A stretch of DNA of 64,000 nucleotides. Origin: Tyto alba (lineage: Eukaryota; Chordata; Aves; Strigiformes; Tytonidae). Location: the NCBI RefSeq assembly GCF_018691265.1, contig NW_024881278.1, forward strand, positions 7,089,501 to 7,153,500, read 5' to 3'. Below, in pieces: positions 36,301 through 48,643 of this stretch (position 1 is its first letter; the number at the start of each line of letters is the position of its first letter). The position numbers were made by a program, and so were the translations under genes. The notes beneath the pieces were generated by a model that saw only the letters and a program-made list of their open reading frames with translations, did no database searches and had not been told where the DNA came from.

Positions 36301-38416
36301 ACTTCATCTCAAGAACCCTATAAAAGCCTTCTTTGTTTTAAAGCAAAACATAGTGGTTACCATTTAATTCACTGGCTTATCATGCACGCATCTCTGAGAG
36401 GTGTGCAGTATCACTGTATGCAAATTTCAGAAGAAACTATGCTGAGTTGACTTTTTAATGGAGAGCACCATTGAGAAAACCTCCCTTTACTTTGCTAGGG
36501 TGCTGTTTGTTTCCATGGTGCATTCCCAATCTCACAGGCTTATGGTATTTTCTGCTGCTTGTAAGTCCACATGCTTTAAAAAGCAACAATAGCAATTTAT
36601 CGAAAACCGTATTTTTAAAGGTCAGCATTCTTTTAATGTGCACATTTACTTAAAACCACAAATCTATGTTAAGCAATTTTCACCAGAAAAGAACTGGCTG
36701 GTTCAAGTTCACTTTTTTTTTTTCTTCCTGCTAGCAACTTTCCCATCATCCAGGGAAATCTCCACAAAATCAACATTTGCGTTTAGATTTGCTTGTTTGT
36801 CCATTCTCTCCTTTAAGGCTCACCCATCAGCCAACAAATGATTGCTGTCAATCAGATCACAGGAGCTCTGCCTCATGGGGAGAGCAGTCCCACTTACCTC
36901 ATACTCGGCTGCATTCCTCACACAAGCTGCAGGGGATGGCGGGCTCCACAGTAACTTCACACCTGGCTTGAAGCAAAGTCCCATTTCCACGGGGCTCTAG
37001 CCACAGATCTGCATGGACATACACCAAAAGTATCCTCCAAATAAGCCCCACAGAGGTTTTGCCGTCCCATCCTTTTCTTTTTAAATGACTAAACAGATAA
37101 TGAATCATGTTACCACATCTCTCATTCCCTTTAACTGAGAAGTTCCCCTCATTTTGGTCCCTTATTTCTCAGAAGACTTAGCCAGGAGCTGCAAGTATTT
37201 ACTGGAATTTCAAAGCCAGCTGTTAGTATTCTGCCACCATAATCAAGGGAGGCATGGACTGAATTTCCAGCCTCATTCAGGGACCTAGTCTCTCTTCTGA
37301 CCTCATCCACAACACACCTCACAGTACCACAGGGCACTTGGTACAAGGGAAGAGGGAAATTTTTCTGGGACCACCATATTAAATTACTATGAGAACACCC
37401 TGTTAATAATAATAATATGTTGTACAAGTTCCTTTTCCTATTAGACACCCTACAAGTCAAGACCTACAACTGAATACTTGTACTGGATATCTTCCAACCA
37501 TGAATGGAAAAACACACTGACACGAAAGTTTATTTTAAAAGACACAGGAGGGGTCACTTCCAGATTAGGCCAGACTGAATTTTCCTCACATTTTGTGAAA
37601 CCCTTCAGGAGATTTGTTGTGGCATTCCACAGTTCTCTAGGCAAAAAAGCAAAACATACTGTATAGAGCTTGCAGATGCAAGAGTTGAACACTTTTTAGA
37701 AAATACCAACCTACAATAACAAATCTCTTTGCTATTCACAAGAGAATCATTGAGTATTGCAAAACTTGATAATTACTGATTCATGACAGATTTAGGAAAA
37801 ACATCAGCTTAAGTAATCAGGTCAGGGCACTGCTGTTGACCACAGTGTTGGCAAAATAAAGAGTTTCTTTCTTCATATCTTTCATCAAAGTTTAACATTT
37901 CACAGTAATTAGCTTTTAGCACTTCATTGGTCCAGACCAGTAAACAACTGATAGTTTGAGAACTAGAAGTTAAATTGTGAGCAAACATCTCTATTTAGTA
38001 TTATCTCCTAACTTACACCATTTACATACTTTTAAAGTCAAGTTAGTAAAATTACTGATGATCCCTAGTAGTTGTAAAATAATTTATTACTGCTGTTAAT
38101 AAATTCACAAGATGATAAATCCCTTACACAGCTTGTCACAAAAGGTATGCTGCGTCACACATTGACAACTGGGAATAAAGATTTCATTCAGATCTCAAGG
38201 TGGACAAAAAACAAACCTGCTTTTTTTGTGAAGGAGGAAAAGTCAAGAGTTTTTCTCTAATAAAGATTACTGCAAATAAATCCATTCCGCTTTCTTCCAT
38301 GCCTCCATGATATTCTTTACCTGACACTGAGAAATCATTCTGAGAAGGCAGCAGTGCAGTGAAAGAAGGCCCAAATGAAGTAATAGTTGCTATTTACCTT
38401 CCTAAGATGCACACCT

Positions 38417-38434
38417 AAAAAAAAAAAAAAAAAA
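38417..38434. repeat. A18 homopolymer
   Basis: Eighteen A residues followed by a CAAAACCACACACACAC segment. It is a simple repeat with no recognised retroposed body. Confidence 0.85.
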
Positions 38435-41400
38435 CAAAACCACACACACACAAAAACCCACCCTAAAACTGAGAAACTGTTCATCCACCACAAGTAAATA
38501 TTTATTCTACTGTAGAGAAGATACTATCCTTGCCATTTCATCTAATTATGCTAAATGTTACTTACAGAACAAAGTGTGTTCTAGCAATTTAAACCAAGCC
38601 CACAGGGGCCAACTTTTAAACATCACAACGTGCTACACCTCAGGCCTACATCACAGATACACTTCCCACACTACGGAAGGCTTTTACTAAATGACGACAG
38701 CCACGTTGGAGATGAAAACAGAAGTTAATTGGATGACGTGTGTCAAGAATCTAGAGGAATTCCATCCAAAGTAATGGCTTGTACAAAAGCTATAAGCTGT
38801 GATTTTTCCACACAGAAGTATTTTTTATACGTTTGTTCAAAAATTAATGTTATGTGACTGTTAACTTTGAATCATTATTAGCTCTAAAAGAATGCTGTAA
38901 AACCACTCAACCCTCTACCTTCAGAGAAACAAAATTATATATCTTCTTACAAAATTTCTTGCTAATTAAAGATGAAAGGAAAATCTTTGGTGGAAGTCAG
39001 GAAGCCATTGGAAGAATAAGACTGGTTTACAGTCTTCTCCTTAGCACCATCATTAGAAAGTTTTCATCCATTCACAGGATTATTTTATATTTTTTTAAGA
39101 AAACTTCTCATTTTCATATAGTTCTACTCAAAGTTTAGGTGCTATCATCACAAAACCACCATTAAAACAGACAGAATTAAAAGTTATCTTTTCAAACCCC
39201 CTAAGTGAACAGGCTGTATTAAACCAAAGAACTCCCTTCTTTATAATAAGACGTGTCCCTGTAGATGAGATCAAGACACAGTGGCAGAGCAGCCTTGAGT
39301 ACTGGGACGATGACTGTCAGAGCTCAGAGTACCTTGCCTGTTACTCTGTGAGACACACTTCCCCCCGCCAAGTTTTCACTGATTTTGTGATATACTTGTA
39401 AATTAACACACACTCACACACACCAGTTACGTTCTATTTCCTCACAGGGTGAGAGCTGATTCTGAATTAACGCTAAGTTCAGTAATTATTACAGTTTCCT
39501 GAAAACAGTCTTAAGCAATGACATCATGGTCCAGTAGTCACGTTTTTTTCTCTTTTTGCTTTTGGCCAATCTTCTTTTGAATCAGCATAATAAAGGGGAC
39601 TGAAGAAAAGCATGGGAAAAATAAGGAAAGGTCTTTCTTAGTAACTGCAGTGCCACAGTGTTAAGGCCAAAGTCACCTCCTCCATTGTTTTTGTGCCCTC
39701 CACTTTAAAGCAGCAAGGAATTTACCAGCTAACAGCAGCTACAAGACCTGTCCGCAAAAGCCATTACGCACAGATGCTTACAAAAATGTAACAGGCTCCC
39801 AACCCGCGGCAGTCAGACCACACGGGTTTCAGTGCAACTCCACTACAAGGGAGAGAAAGAATCTGACCCTTGGTCCTAAAGCAACAAGTGCCAAAAAAGC
39901 TATTTTACAATCATGCAACCAAACAATCTACTTCAACAGGCTTAATTCAGTCATCTTCAAGATTACATGTTTATTAACGTCCACAGCTTACTTAGAGATA
40001 CCAGTCAAGACCTTCAGAAACATTCCAAGATTTGTATATTAAAGGCCTTGCTGAAAGGTACTTTGTAACTGAGACAGATAATTAATAACTCAGCCACAAT
40101 TTGCTGACAAAATGTTGAACCAAGATCTCTCCTCTGATTTGAGAAAAGCACAGGCAAGCTCAAACCATTATGCTTTTCCTGCTCCAGCATCCTCTTGCAG
40201 AGTTGAATTTATACAGTAAAAGTCTGTTCTCTCTTAGAGATATACATTTGAAAAATGAATGATGAACATGATCATAAATGACCAAGGCCTAAAATTCTGA
40301 CACATTCTAATTATGGCTTTTAGAAGTAAAGATTTCTGCAACCGCAGTTCATTGTTTAAAGCGCTGTCAAACATTACAGTGAGAAAGGCACATTTTTTAA
40401 GAGTAAGGGAACTCGAAAGCAAAAACCTTTTCTACATAAAATGGGATAAAAGGTAATAAATAAGGAGTCTGGCAGTAAGTACTAGTAAGACACTGAGTAG
40501 AATCCAGGTAAACACACTCCCTTCCTTTGCACTGATGCAAGTATTTTTTTTTCCACATGGCCCCTTCTCTTTTTGTTACTGTCTTATAAATACATGGAAA
40601 GACATGAGGGCAGACTGGTGCTTCAACTGTAAGTTGGTCTGCACAGTGTCCAATGCTTTTCTTAAAGCATGTATCTATCCTTTATCTCCTGTACGCTGAA
40701 TTCACAATCAGCAAACCACTTTAGCCAACTTTAAGGAGCCTTCTGCAGGAAACGGAAGCACAGCATACCAAACCTTCCCTGGCTAACACAGGAAATGGCA
40801 GAAACGTCATTTCTGAGAACTAACCCACATGTGGGAACTGCTTTGAGTGTGCTCCATACAGTCACCTGACAGCCCTGGGAGCTACCAGGCTGTCTTGGAG
40901 GCAGGGGTCAATACCTCAGGCGTTGTTTTGCAGCCTCCAAAGAGGGACACTTTAATATCTTAATCTCCAGAACTGTATTTACGACCTGCAGCTGTGGTGC
41001 CAAAGAGGCCCACAGCCCAGTACACACTGAGGCTATTGTTGGCAAAACAGAGCTCTGAGGTTTCTTGAGTGACATAAGCAAGTTAACTGAACTACACCAG
41101 GCTGCTCTGGATGGGGGTGGAGAGGGGTATTTGTTTTTCTTTGTATCGATCAGCTTGTTTTGGGCCTTTATCGCTTTTGGCAACAGCAGTCTTCTAAATT
41201 TTAACAGCCCTTAAAGCATGATAAGGCATGAATGAGCAGGAATTAATTTGTCAGAACTTTGGCCTTCCAGACAATGTGAATTTGAACTGATTAATAAAAA
41301 AAGAATTCCCATGTTACACGTAAGTTAAAACAAGCCTATATTGTAAGTTATGTGTTAGTTAATTACACAGACGAAATGTTGGTATTGTTCTGCAGTCACT

Positions 41401-41903
41401 TAAAAGGGACACCTCAATGACTGAGAGCAGTGGTGTTCCCTCTGTCTCACTCCAGAACTCAGTTTTTTCCTGATGTGGTTAAACTCCTACAGAGCATATT
41501 TTGGGAGCATACAGGGATATGGTCTTTTCTGTGCCAGCTTTCAGTCGTATCATCTTCCAACCTTTTCCAGAATTCTGATGCCCTTTAACTGCATGTATCT
41601 GCAAAGAGGGATGCGAGAATAACCCCTTTAATCTCACGAAAAGGAAAATCCCTACTGTTATTCTTCCTCTGTTTTCTGTGTGGCAGCATACAGACTTGTA
41701 CTAAGTAAGTTTAATATTCTAGGGAATTAAAATGCTCTGACATATATCCTTTAGTATTAACATGCAGATATCCACCAGAGAAGTTGTGTCTCTGGACAAT
41801 AATTAACAGGTTAATTGGGCAGGTTGTTTGCCAAGTTCACCCACACACAATATAAATAAGCAATGGTGCTGCTTTTCCAGTATTAATAACTTTTCTCAAA
41901 AGG

Positions 41904-41921
41904 AAAAAAAAAAAAAAAAAA
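41904..41921. repeat. A18 homopolymer
   Basis: Eighteen A residues followed by TAAAAGC. It is a simple repeat with no recognised retroposed body. Confidence 0.85.
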
Positions 41922-42469
41922 TAAAAGCAAACTCTGAGAGTTCAGAAAATGCTTATGACACCTCATAATTGTTAAAATTAAAAATAGGGCATATTAACAG
42001 CTTGAACAGTCTGCTGAAGTTGACCTACCAATTAGAAATCCATGCTAGTCATACATACATCATCTATTCCAATCAGCTCACATTTACCTTTCTCAGAAAT
42101 GAAAAAGACTATAGGACAAAAAGAGACACCTACTGCTCAGAGGAAAGGGAAATGGATTTCCTACATGCAGGGAAGATAAAGAGAGAACACAAAGTTTTTA
42201 TTCATCCACCCCCATTTTTCTCTCTGAAGCGTGAACATTGCAGTAGATGAAGTTCTGCCTGATTCTACCTCCAGTTGAGTCAATGGCAAGGTGCCCATGG
42301 CAGGCCCTGTCACTGCTGCCTCCATCAACCTCACTGAGAAGCATCCAAATTCCACTGAATTTGAAAGGGATCTGGGTATCTAACACAATTAACTGTCTTT
42401 GGAAATCCTAGATACGTAAGTGAATGCATTCACCCCACCTCCCTGTGCAAGCATCACATATTTTCTTCA

Positions 42470-42560
42470 TTTCACAGACAGAGAATATACCAAGACATAG
42501 ATTAAATGATTTGCACAAAGCTTCACAAGAAGCCAAAACTAGAGATGAAAACTGTCTCCA
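42470..42560 (+). repeat. Worn MIR-like SINE fragment
   Basis: The order of words TTTCACAGACAGAGAA, AGATTAAATGATTTGCACAAAG and CTTCACAAGAAG, then AAACTAGAGATGAAAACT, follows the 3' half of tRNA-derived MIR-type SINEs (TTTACAGATGAGGAA, AGAGGTTAAGTGACTTGCCCAAGG, TCACACAG, GGCAGAG). Divergence is high, so it is an ancient copy. The call rests on remembered consensus. Confidence 0.45.
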
Positions 42561-45500
42561 ACATATTCTGGGTAATACTGGATCTGAATTCTGGCATTTC
42601 TGTTTTGCTTCTTAGCCAGAGCAAGGAACTGCACTGATATAGTTTAATAAGAAGAAAACTATATATTCCAGCTAGTATTTCAAACATCAGGAAGGTTGTC
42701 TATTCCTCAGAGGGGTTATAGTTCTGTGGAAAAGGTTCTAGACAGTTCTCATTTTAACCAAACTGGTTGTAACCTAGTAGAGCATGAGATTCAAACTCCT
42801 GTATGCAGCAACACTGGCTTTCCAGAAAAAGGAAAGAAGGAATGATGTTACAAAAGCCATGTATCTACACTGATGCACATTTCACAGTCTGCTGTTTCTC
42901 TTATCTGGCATGAGAAAAAGTAAAAGAGAAGGGAAATCACTGGTAGAGGAAGCAATGGAAAAGAGCTGATACAGAGAATGAAATGCTTGAATGAGTTAAA
43001 AATATCCATACAAACAAAAGATAGGAAGACTGTTCAAATTCCAGATATAATTGCTTATCAAAATAAAATCTTCACAGCAATAGTGGTGCAATTTAAGTTA
43101 AGGCCCAAATTTTTCATACATGAAATTCCTGCCACATTATATAGCCTTTACCTGTACAGTCAATCCATAAAAAGAGACATTCTGGGATTGTGAATAAACT
43201 TTTGTTAAATTGGCCCTCAAAGTTATGCCCTGGAAAACACTGAGAAAGCAACTGTAAACCATATTCCCTCATTTTTCAAAGGGAAGCCTTAAATTAACAT
43301 CACACGTCAGTATCAACAGGAGTGGTGTGCAGTCATGGAAAATTCTAATTGCATAAGGCACAAGAGGTGGTGAACCACACATGGAAAGTAAAATGGACTC
43401 ATTCTTCCCCCCCACTATCCCATCCTCATTTCATGTGTTATTTTCAGCTGTATCAGAAAATGACTCACACTTCTGAAGCCCTTCAATTTTTTAATTTATT
43501 ATGGCTGTACAACTGCACCAATGAAAAAAATGGACAGCCTCTGGGCAAACACCTTTCTCATTCACTCATCCGCTCTCACTCACATTTTCTTTTACTGTCA
43601 AAGGACTCTGGTGAGAATAAAATTACCACGTTCTGTGGGCATTCAAATTTCTGCTGGAGTTTACAGAAACATACAAAATACAAGATCACATCCCTGTAAA
43701 CTTCAGAAGAAAAGCAAATTGCATGCTTAATAAACTGCATGCAAACCATGTGCTTGATCTTTAGTAAAAGTTAAAATAAAAGATGGTAACATTAGACTTT
43801 AATATCCTCAGAGCATTGTTAGACATTCAGAAACTAAATCACAGGTTAGCCTAAGTTAGCCAAAGGCCTCAGCACAACAAAACTTATGCAAGATCTCTCA
43901 TACAGGAGATAATTTTGTCAAACTGAAGGCTGAAATAGGCTACTAGATTTTCTAATCCAATTCTCATGCTTTTTTCCTCAACAAATTGTAGGAATTATGG
44001 GGCAGGAGTTTGCTCTAATTACATGTTTGTATCATCTGTCACCTGTGTCCTCTACAAAGTAGCAAACAATAACAAAAAATATATGTTTAATTTTAATGAG
44101 AGGCCTAAGAAGAAGACAGTCTGTTCTCTGTCCTCTGCTACTGACATTTTGGTCCTTACTAACTTTTCGTAATTTCAACATCTATGATCAGAAACTGATA
44201 TGACACATTTTTACCTCTCACTGTTAGCTTTCTATGAAAAGTGAGAGTAATTTGCTAACACAGTTTCTTTCAAATTAAGTTTACAGTAAAGTCATACCTC
44301 ACGCCACATGCAATATGCTCACGATACCTCCCTTGAAGATAAATAAACTTGTAAAATCTTACCTCAAATAAAAGTTCAACATTTGTCATACTTAATCAGC
44401 AATAAAGTCAGACATACAATTCTTCACAATTTATCCTTCACCAACACTGTGTCATTTCCAAGTTGAAACATGGAAAAAATTTTGACATTTGCAGGCAGTG
44501 TGGCAGAAAGGCAGCCTGCCATGTTATCAAAATAATTTATGTTCTAAAATTCCTGTGAGTCCAACATGAAAATAACATCTCCACCATTCCAGCTCTTAGT
44601 TTAGACAACTCCAGTGATACTTGATATGACATGCTCAGGAAAAAAAATCATCTTAAATTGACACTGATAGTCCCCTGAGCTGACAAATACAAATTGCTTA
44701 AATTCGCTGTGTGCTTGATTTTATGTTCTAGTGAGCTATGTTTGAAACAGGAAGAGGGGGTCAGATCTGGGAGTAGAAGAGATTAAACTGCAATTTTGTT
44801 TTCCTCATTTTCAGGCTAGCCTCTAATATCAATCTCAGCCTGCTCTAAATTACGTCCAGCTGTCTATTGCCCCCAGGGACAATTCTAGCAGCCAGAATTA
44901 GTTGGAGTGCAGTGACATTTTAACCACACACACAGTCTTCCTTCAGCCTACCTATCCTTGGGTTTTTGAGGACAATGGGGGGCGGCAACAAATCCTGCCA
45001 GGAAGAAAAAATGTGAACGTTTAAGTCGTAAACACATTCAAGTTAAAGAATGTATTAAAACTGTGGGGTTTAAAGAAAGCGAAAGCTGAGATGTGACAAA
45101 GAGTTCACTAAAGCAGTAGGGAATAGAGTGCACCATTTTCAGAAGGAGCCAAAAGCAAATAGTTGGGGGCCAGCCTCACAGGGCTGCTTCAATAGGGAAC
45201 ACTGTCAGCGAGTGTTGTAAGAGGTTGGCCTTGGCAATGCCATGTTGTATGGTCAGCAAGAAAGAACGGATGGTTTGACCACTTCTTACATGACGTCTTC
45301 AGACATTTCATATATGTAACTAAGTTGTTCTACTGCTGAGCATCTCATTCACATGCCTCACACTCCTCAACATTTCCAAGGGTCTAAATCCTGATATCCT
45401 ACATCAGGCAAATTTCCAGTTGCCTCAGTAGGAAATATCTGAACTACAAAATCATGAACCGAGTCCACTACCTCCATTTAAAGGATTAAGAACTATCCTG

Positions 45501-47666
45501 GCAGAATATGGCATTTCAGCAGATGTGTAATACCACCTGAAACCAAGTATGGGATATACTCTCAGCCATGTTCATACATCCTCCAAAATGATGTTTATGT
45601 TTTCTGCTTCGCTTTTTCTAGAGTGAAAACAACCAACTGCAGTTCTGTGATACAAGCAATGTGTACATAGGTGGTAGATTAAAACAAAACTTGAGAATTT
45701 TGACTTAATCCAGAATCCAACAGGTTAAATGTAGTTCTCTTTGCATGGCAGATATGAATGACAATGCATTCAAATGTCACTGTTATTGTCAACAGATATA
45801 AGTAATTGATGTTACTATTTCACATTGATTAGATTATTAGAAGTGTCTGTAATGCTTTCTGTAAGCACTAAACAGTAAAATTTCAAAATATACTAGAGGG
45901 CACATCACAAATATGAATCCAGTTTACACTAATAGGAGTCAATGACAGAACCAATCTAACACTTTGAAGCTGTATTTCTAAAAAGAAAAAAAAAATATAT
46001 GTAGGTTTTAAGGGAACCTTTTTTGGAGGGGGAGATTAGGTATCAAAAGATAGCTTGTTAAATAGGCCGGCATACGAAAGTACATGCAAAATGTCCTAAA
46101 AATGTAGTCAACCTAAATTTTCTCTATTACATCATGTTATTGCTTCTGTACTTTAATAACCATTGAGGTGTGTGATCTGAAAGTCCTACATTTTTAGGAG
46201 TCCCACTTACCTGTGAGCACAGAAATTATAGTGAGAAAGGAAGAATCCTGTCTTCTCTCATAACTACCTAAAAATAAAAAACATAGGCAACATACTGTTA
46301 CAGCTAAAAGTATTCTTAAACTACCAGCTTCACTGTTTCTGAAACAGGTAAGAAAAGCAATTTGGTTCAGAATGTGCACTGTATGGCCATCCAAAAAAGT
46401 TTTATGGAAGATATGTAATTTAATGTTAAGAATTTAAGGGATTATAGAGCAAAGCTATTCTCTAGGCCTGCAGTGCCAGTGCTCTGCAACCTAGTATGAC
46501 ATTTGTTCAGGAGATCTCAAATTGTCCAGGGTCTTCATGGTCAATATTGAGGAGGTAAGAACTTTTTTTAAATTAAAGACCTCATATTCAACAAGAGGAA
46601 TAGAATAGAGCTGCACTATTATGGCACAGTGACCCCAGAAGCAAAATTGGGGACCTAAATAAAAATTCAGCTTATCCCTCTGTAGAAAGAGTTCCCCAGC
46701 ACTCTGCTCCTCACTATAACTGTGCCACCTACAAGAGATTCTGAATCTCTGTAGCACTTCCTCATGTTCCCTTCAGTTCAGTAACTTTCCCACTGAGTAG
46801 GGAAATAACGGCATTTCATATACAAAAGCAAATCTTAAAAGTAATGATTGCGGAACTTACATGGTGTGTAAGGAACAAGCACTCCCCTGTGAAGGACTCC
46901 TCAGGGTTTTTATTTATCCGATTCAGAATGGGCAGGAAAACACCTTAGTCTGGCTATTTTAAATTTCAAACAGTTTGCCTAGCTAGATAAACACACCATA
47001 CTATTGCTTGCAAAGTCACAATTCAGCTCAAATTTTTAAAAATATGTATTTATACACAGGCTTTCAAAAATGTGCTCCAAGGAGCAAGCCCAGCGTCCAG
47101 GTTGAGCCAGTTCATCAAAAGCTCAGGTAAGAAGATGGCAAAGCTCCTCTGATGCAGAGCAAGACAGCCACCACGCCTCAGTGCTCCTGCAGCCCAACTT
47201 CATACAGTAATGCAACCATACCATACGCTACACTAGATACAGCAGGGTTACTACAGGACTACTAACATCTATGTAGGGTAAACCAGCAACTGCTGCACCA
47301 TTTCTCCCCTTCCCTCCTCCACCTCATCAGAATCCTTCATCACTTGCTGAGGTTTGAAGCCTGATGGGTGTGACCCACCACTGCCCCCACAGCGATGGCC
47401 GCCCTACACCTTCACGGACAGACGCAGCTGCACGCTGGCAGTGGCTCCTGAGGGGTTCAGCAGCCTTCCCCCCTCACCGCTCCCCCGGGGCAGAGATGGC
47501 GGGAGGGACCCACGTCGCTTCCCCGCAACACGCCTCGGGTGGCTTCGGCCACGGTTCCCCTCAGGACGCGGCGCCCTGCCCTCCCCTCAGAGACCCAACA
47601 TGGCGGCGCGGCCCCGCACCTGCCCCGCCTCAGGGCGCCCCGGCCGGCGGCGGGCGAAGGGCCGTA

Positions 47667-47693
47667 CCCCGCCCCGCCCCGCCCCGCCCCGCC
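47667..47693. promoter_or_regulatory. Run of GC boxes (Sp/KLF sites)
   Basis: Five tandem CCCCG pentamers ending in CC create overlapping CCCCGCCC boxes, the reverse complement of GGGCGGGG. They lie about 70 bases before the TATA-like element. Sp1/KLF binding is well established for such words; use at this promoter is inferred. Confidence 0.7.
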
Positions 47694-47761
47694 GAGGGGT
47701 CCGGCCGCCGCGGGGTCGGTAGAGGGCGTCCGGGGGCTCCGGTAGGAGCCGGGACCGTTTC

Positions 47762-47767
47762 TATTTA
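47762..47767 (+). promoter_or_regulatory. TATA-like element
   Basis: TATTTA within TTTCTATTTAGCC is the only AT-rich hexamer in the core of the CpG island and lies about 170 bases before the exon 1 donor. If used, transcription would begin near 47790 to 47800. The match to TATAAA is imperfect. Confidence 0.35.
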
Positions 47768-47789
47768 GCCGAAGGCCCGTGGGAGGCGG

Positions 47790-47935
47790 GGGGGGAAAGG
47801 AGAGCGAGCGAGCGGGCGCCGGCACCGGCACCGCAGCGAAGCCAGCGGACGGACGGGGCCGAGCCCGAACCGCCGCGGTAAAGGCGCCGCCGGGAGCAAC
47901 AGTGACCGCCGCCGCCCGTACCGGCCCCGCCGCAG
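47790..47935 (+). other. EFEMP1: EFEMP1 exon 1 (5' UTR), start approximate
   Basis: The 3' end is set by the donor CGCAG|GTAGGA at 47935/47936. The start is a guess, about 30 bases after the TATA-like hexamer; a start near the YY1-type site at 47597 is an alternative. The exon is GC-rich and untranslated. It is joined over a 389-base intron to the predicted exon 2. The human gene, as I recall it, also has two untranslated exons before the start codon. Confidence 0.5.
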
Positions 47936-48324
47936 GTAGGAGCGGGTAGAGCGGGGCGGGGGTCCGCTCCCCGGGGCAGGGCAGGGCGGCCCCGGGCCGA
48001 GCCCAGCAGGTGCCCGGAGGGACCCGCGGCGCAGCTCGGCCCGGCCCCGCGGTGCCTTCTCCCCGCGGGGACGTGGGTCCCGTGGCGCGTCCCTCCTGGG
48101 TCTCCCCCTCACCCCGTTGCGGACGGTAAGCTTTTACCGAAAAATCGCCTTGCCGCCCCAAACGTGCGATGGCAAGGCGATCACAGCGCCTGCTCCTTGC
48201 CCAGCGCCCGGCTTCCAGTCCGGCGTGACATTAAGTGCTACGTTATTTTAAACTCCGTTGACTTTTTTTTTTTTTTTTTTTCTTTCTTTCCTTCTCTCTT
48301 CTCTTTTTTTCCTTCCCCCCTCAG

Positions 48325-48398
48325 CTGGATAAACTACAACGGACTGGAAGCATAGCCAAACCTCACCCTCTTCTTGCAGGTCCTGCCGCGTCCCCCAG
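48325..48398 (+). other. EFEMP1: EFEMP1 exon 2 (5' UTR)
   Basis: A 61-base pure pyrimidine tract (48262-48322) leads to the acceptor CCCCCTCAG at 48324, and the exon ends at CCCCCAG|GTAGGG (48398/48399). The predicted length is 74 bases. A second possible acceptor, CTTCTTGCAG, lies inside at 48379, which would shorten the exon to 19 bases. It holds no in-frame start leading to the coding exon. The 157-base intron that follows ends with a T/C-rich tract. Confidence 0.6.
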
Positions 48399-48555
48399 GT
48401 AGGGGCCGGGCGGGCGCCCCGCGCTCGCAGCCGGGGCAGGGCTCGGTCCCGGAGGTGCTGGCTGCGTCCTCCAGCGAAGGAGAGCGCTAAAAATATTCCC
48501 GCTTTATTTGTTGTTTGGGTTTTGTTTTGTTTTGTTTTCCTTTCTTTCTTTCAAG

Positions 48556-48643
48556 GTTCACGATGTTGACAGCTACGTTCTTGGCTGGCCTCATTCTTAT
48601 TACAGTACATTCGCAGGAAACTGAGGAAACCATAACGTACACG
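48556..48643 (+). CDS. EFEMP1: EFEMP1 exon 3: start codon and signal peptide
   Basis: The acceptor TTTCTTTCAAG ends at 48555 and the donor ACG|GTAAGG is at 48643/48644. Seven untranslated bases precede ATG at 48563. The 27 codons begin [18 protein letters not shown], a typical signal peptide with predicted cleavage after HS (residue 17), followed by [10 protein letters not shown], which matches the mature N-terminus of fibulin-3 in other species (TEETITYT). This start is chosen because it is the first ATG in the exon, has a signal peptide directly after it, and agrees with the known family start. The context GTTCACGATGT is only a moderate Kozak match (A lacking at -3). Confidence 0.95.
48563..48613 (+). 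other. EFEMP1: Signal peptide of fibulin-3
   Basis: Seventeen residues: short polar start, hydrophobic core [10 protein letters not shown], and a small residue (Ser17) before the likely cleavage site. It routes the protein to the secretory pathway. There is no basic residue in the n-region except the free amino terminus, which is unusual but tolerated. Confidence 0.85.

Larger units (their letters stand above)
27128..47360. other. Gene-free interval between the polypurine arrays and the EFEMP1 promoter
   Basis: Twenty kilobases without a recognisable exon, RNA gene or intact transposon. Worn repeat fragments are suspected at 29211-29280 and 42470-42560. Simple repeats include A18 runs at 38417-38434 and 41904-41921, a short CA-rich patch at 39407-39422 and a GT/ATGT patch at 34559-34580. 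The longest non-repeat frame (207 codons, 32687-33310) overlaps open frames on the other strand and has no recognisable domain. Distal EFEMP1 enhancers would be expected in such a stretch, but I cannot identify them by eye. Confidence 0.55.
47380..48240. promoter_or_regulatory. EFEMP1: EFEMP1 CpG-island promoter
   Basis: An approximately 860-base block is strongly GC-rich and full of CpG, in sharp contrast to the AT-rich flanks. It ends inside intron 1. On the + strand it contains a YY1-type site (47597-47607), five tandem CCCCG GC-box units (47667-47693), a TATA-like TATTTA (47762-47767) and the exon 1 splice donor (47935/47936). It fits a housekeeping-type promoter for EFEMP1. Long open frames here (for example 47457-48161 on the minus strand) follow from GC richness and do not encode recognisable proteins. 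Confidence 0.88.

Noticed and set aside
47457..48161. 234-codon minus-strand frame and 115-134 codon frames in the EFEMP1 CpG island
   Set aside because: Several frames on both strands are open at once because stops are rare in very GC-rich DNA. The Pro/Arg/Ala/Gly products match no family, and the region is already explained as promoter and untranslated exon.
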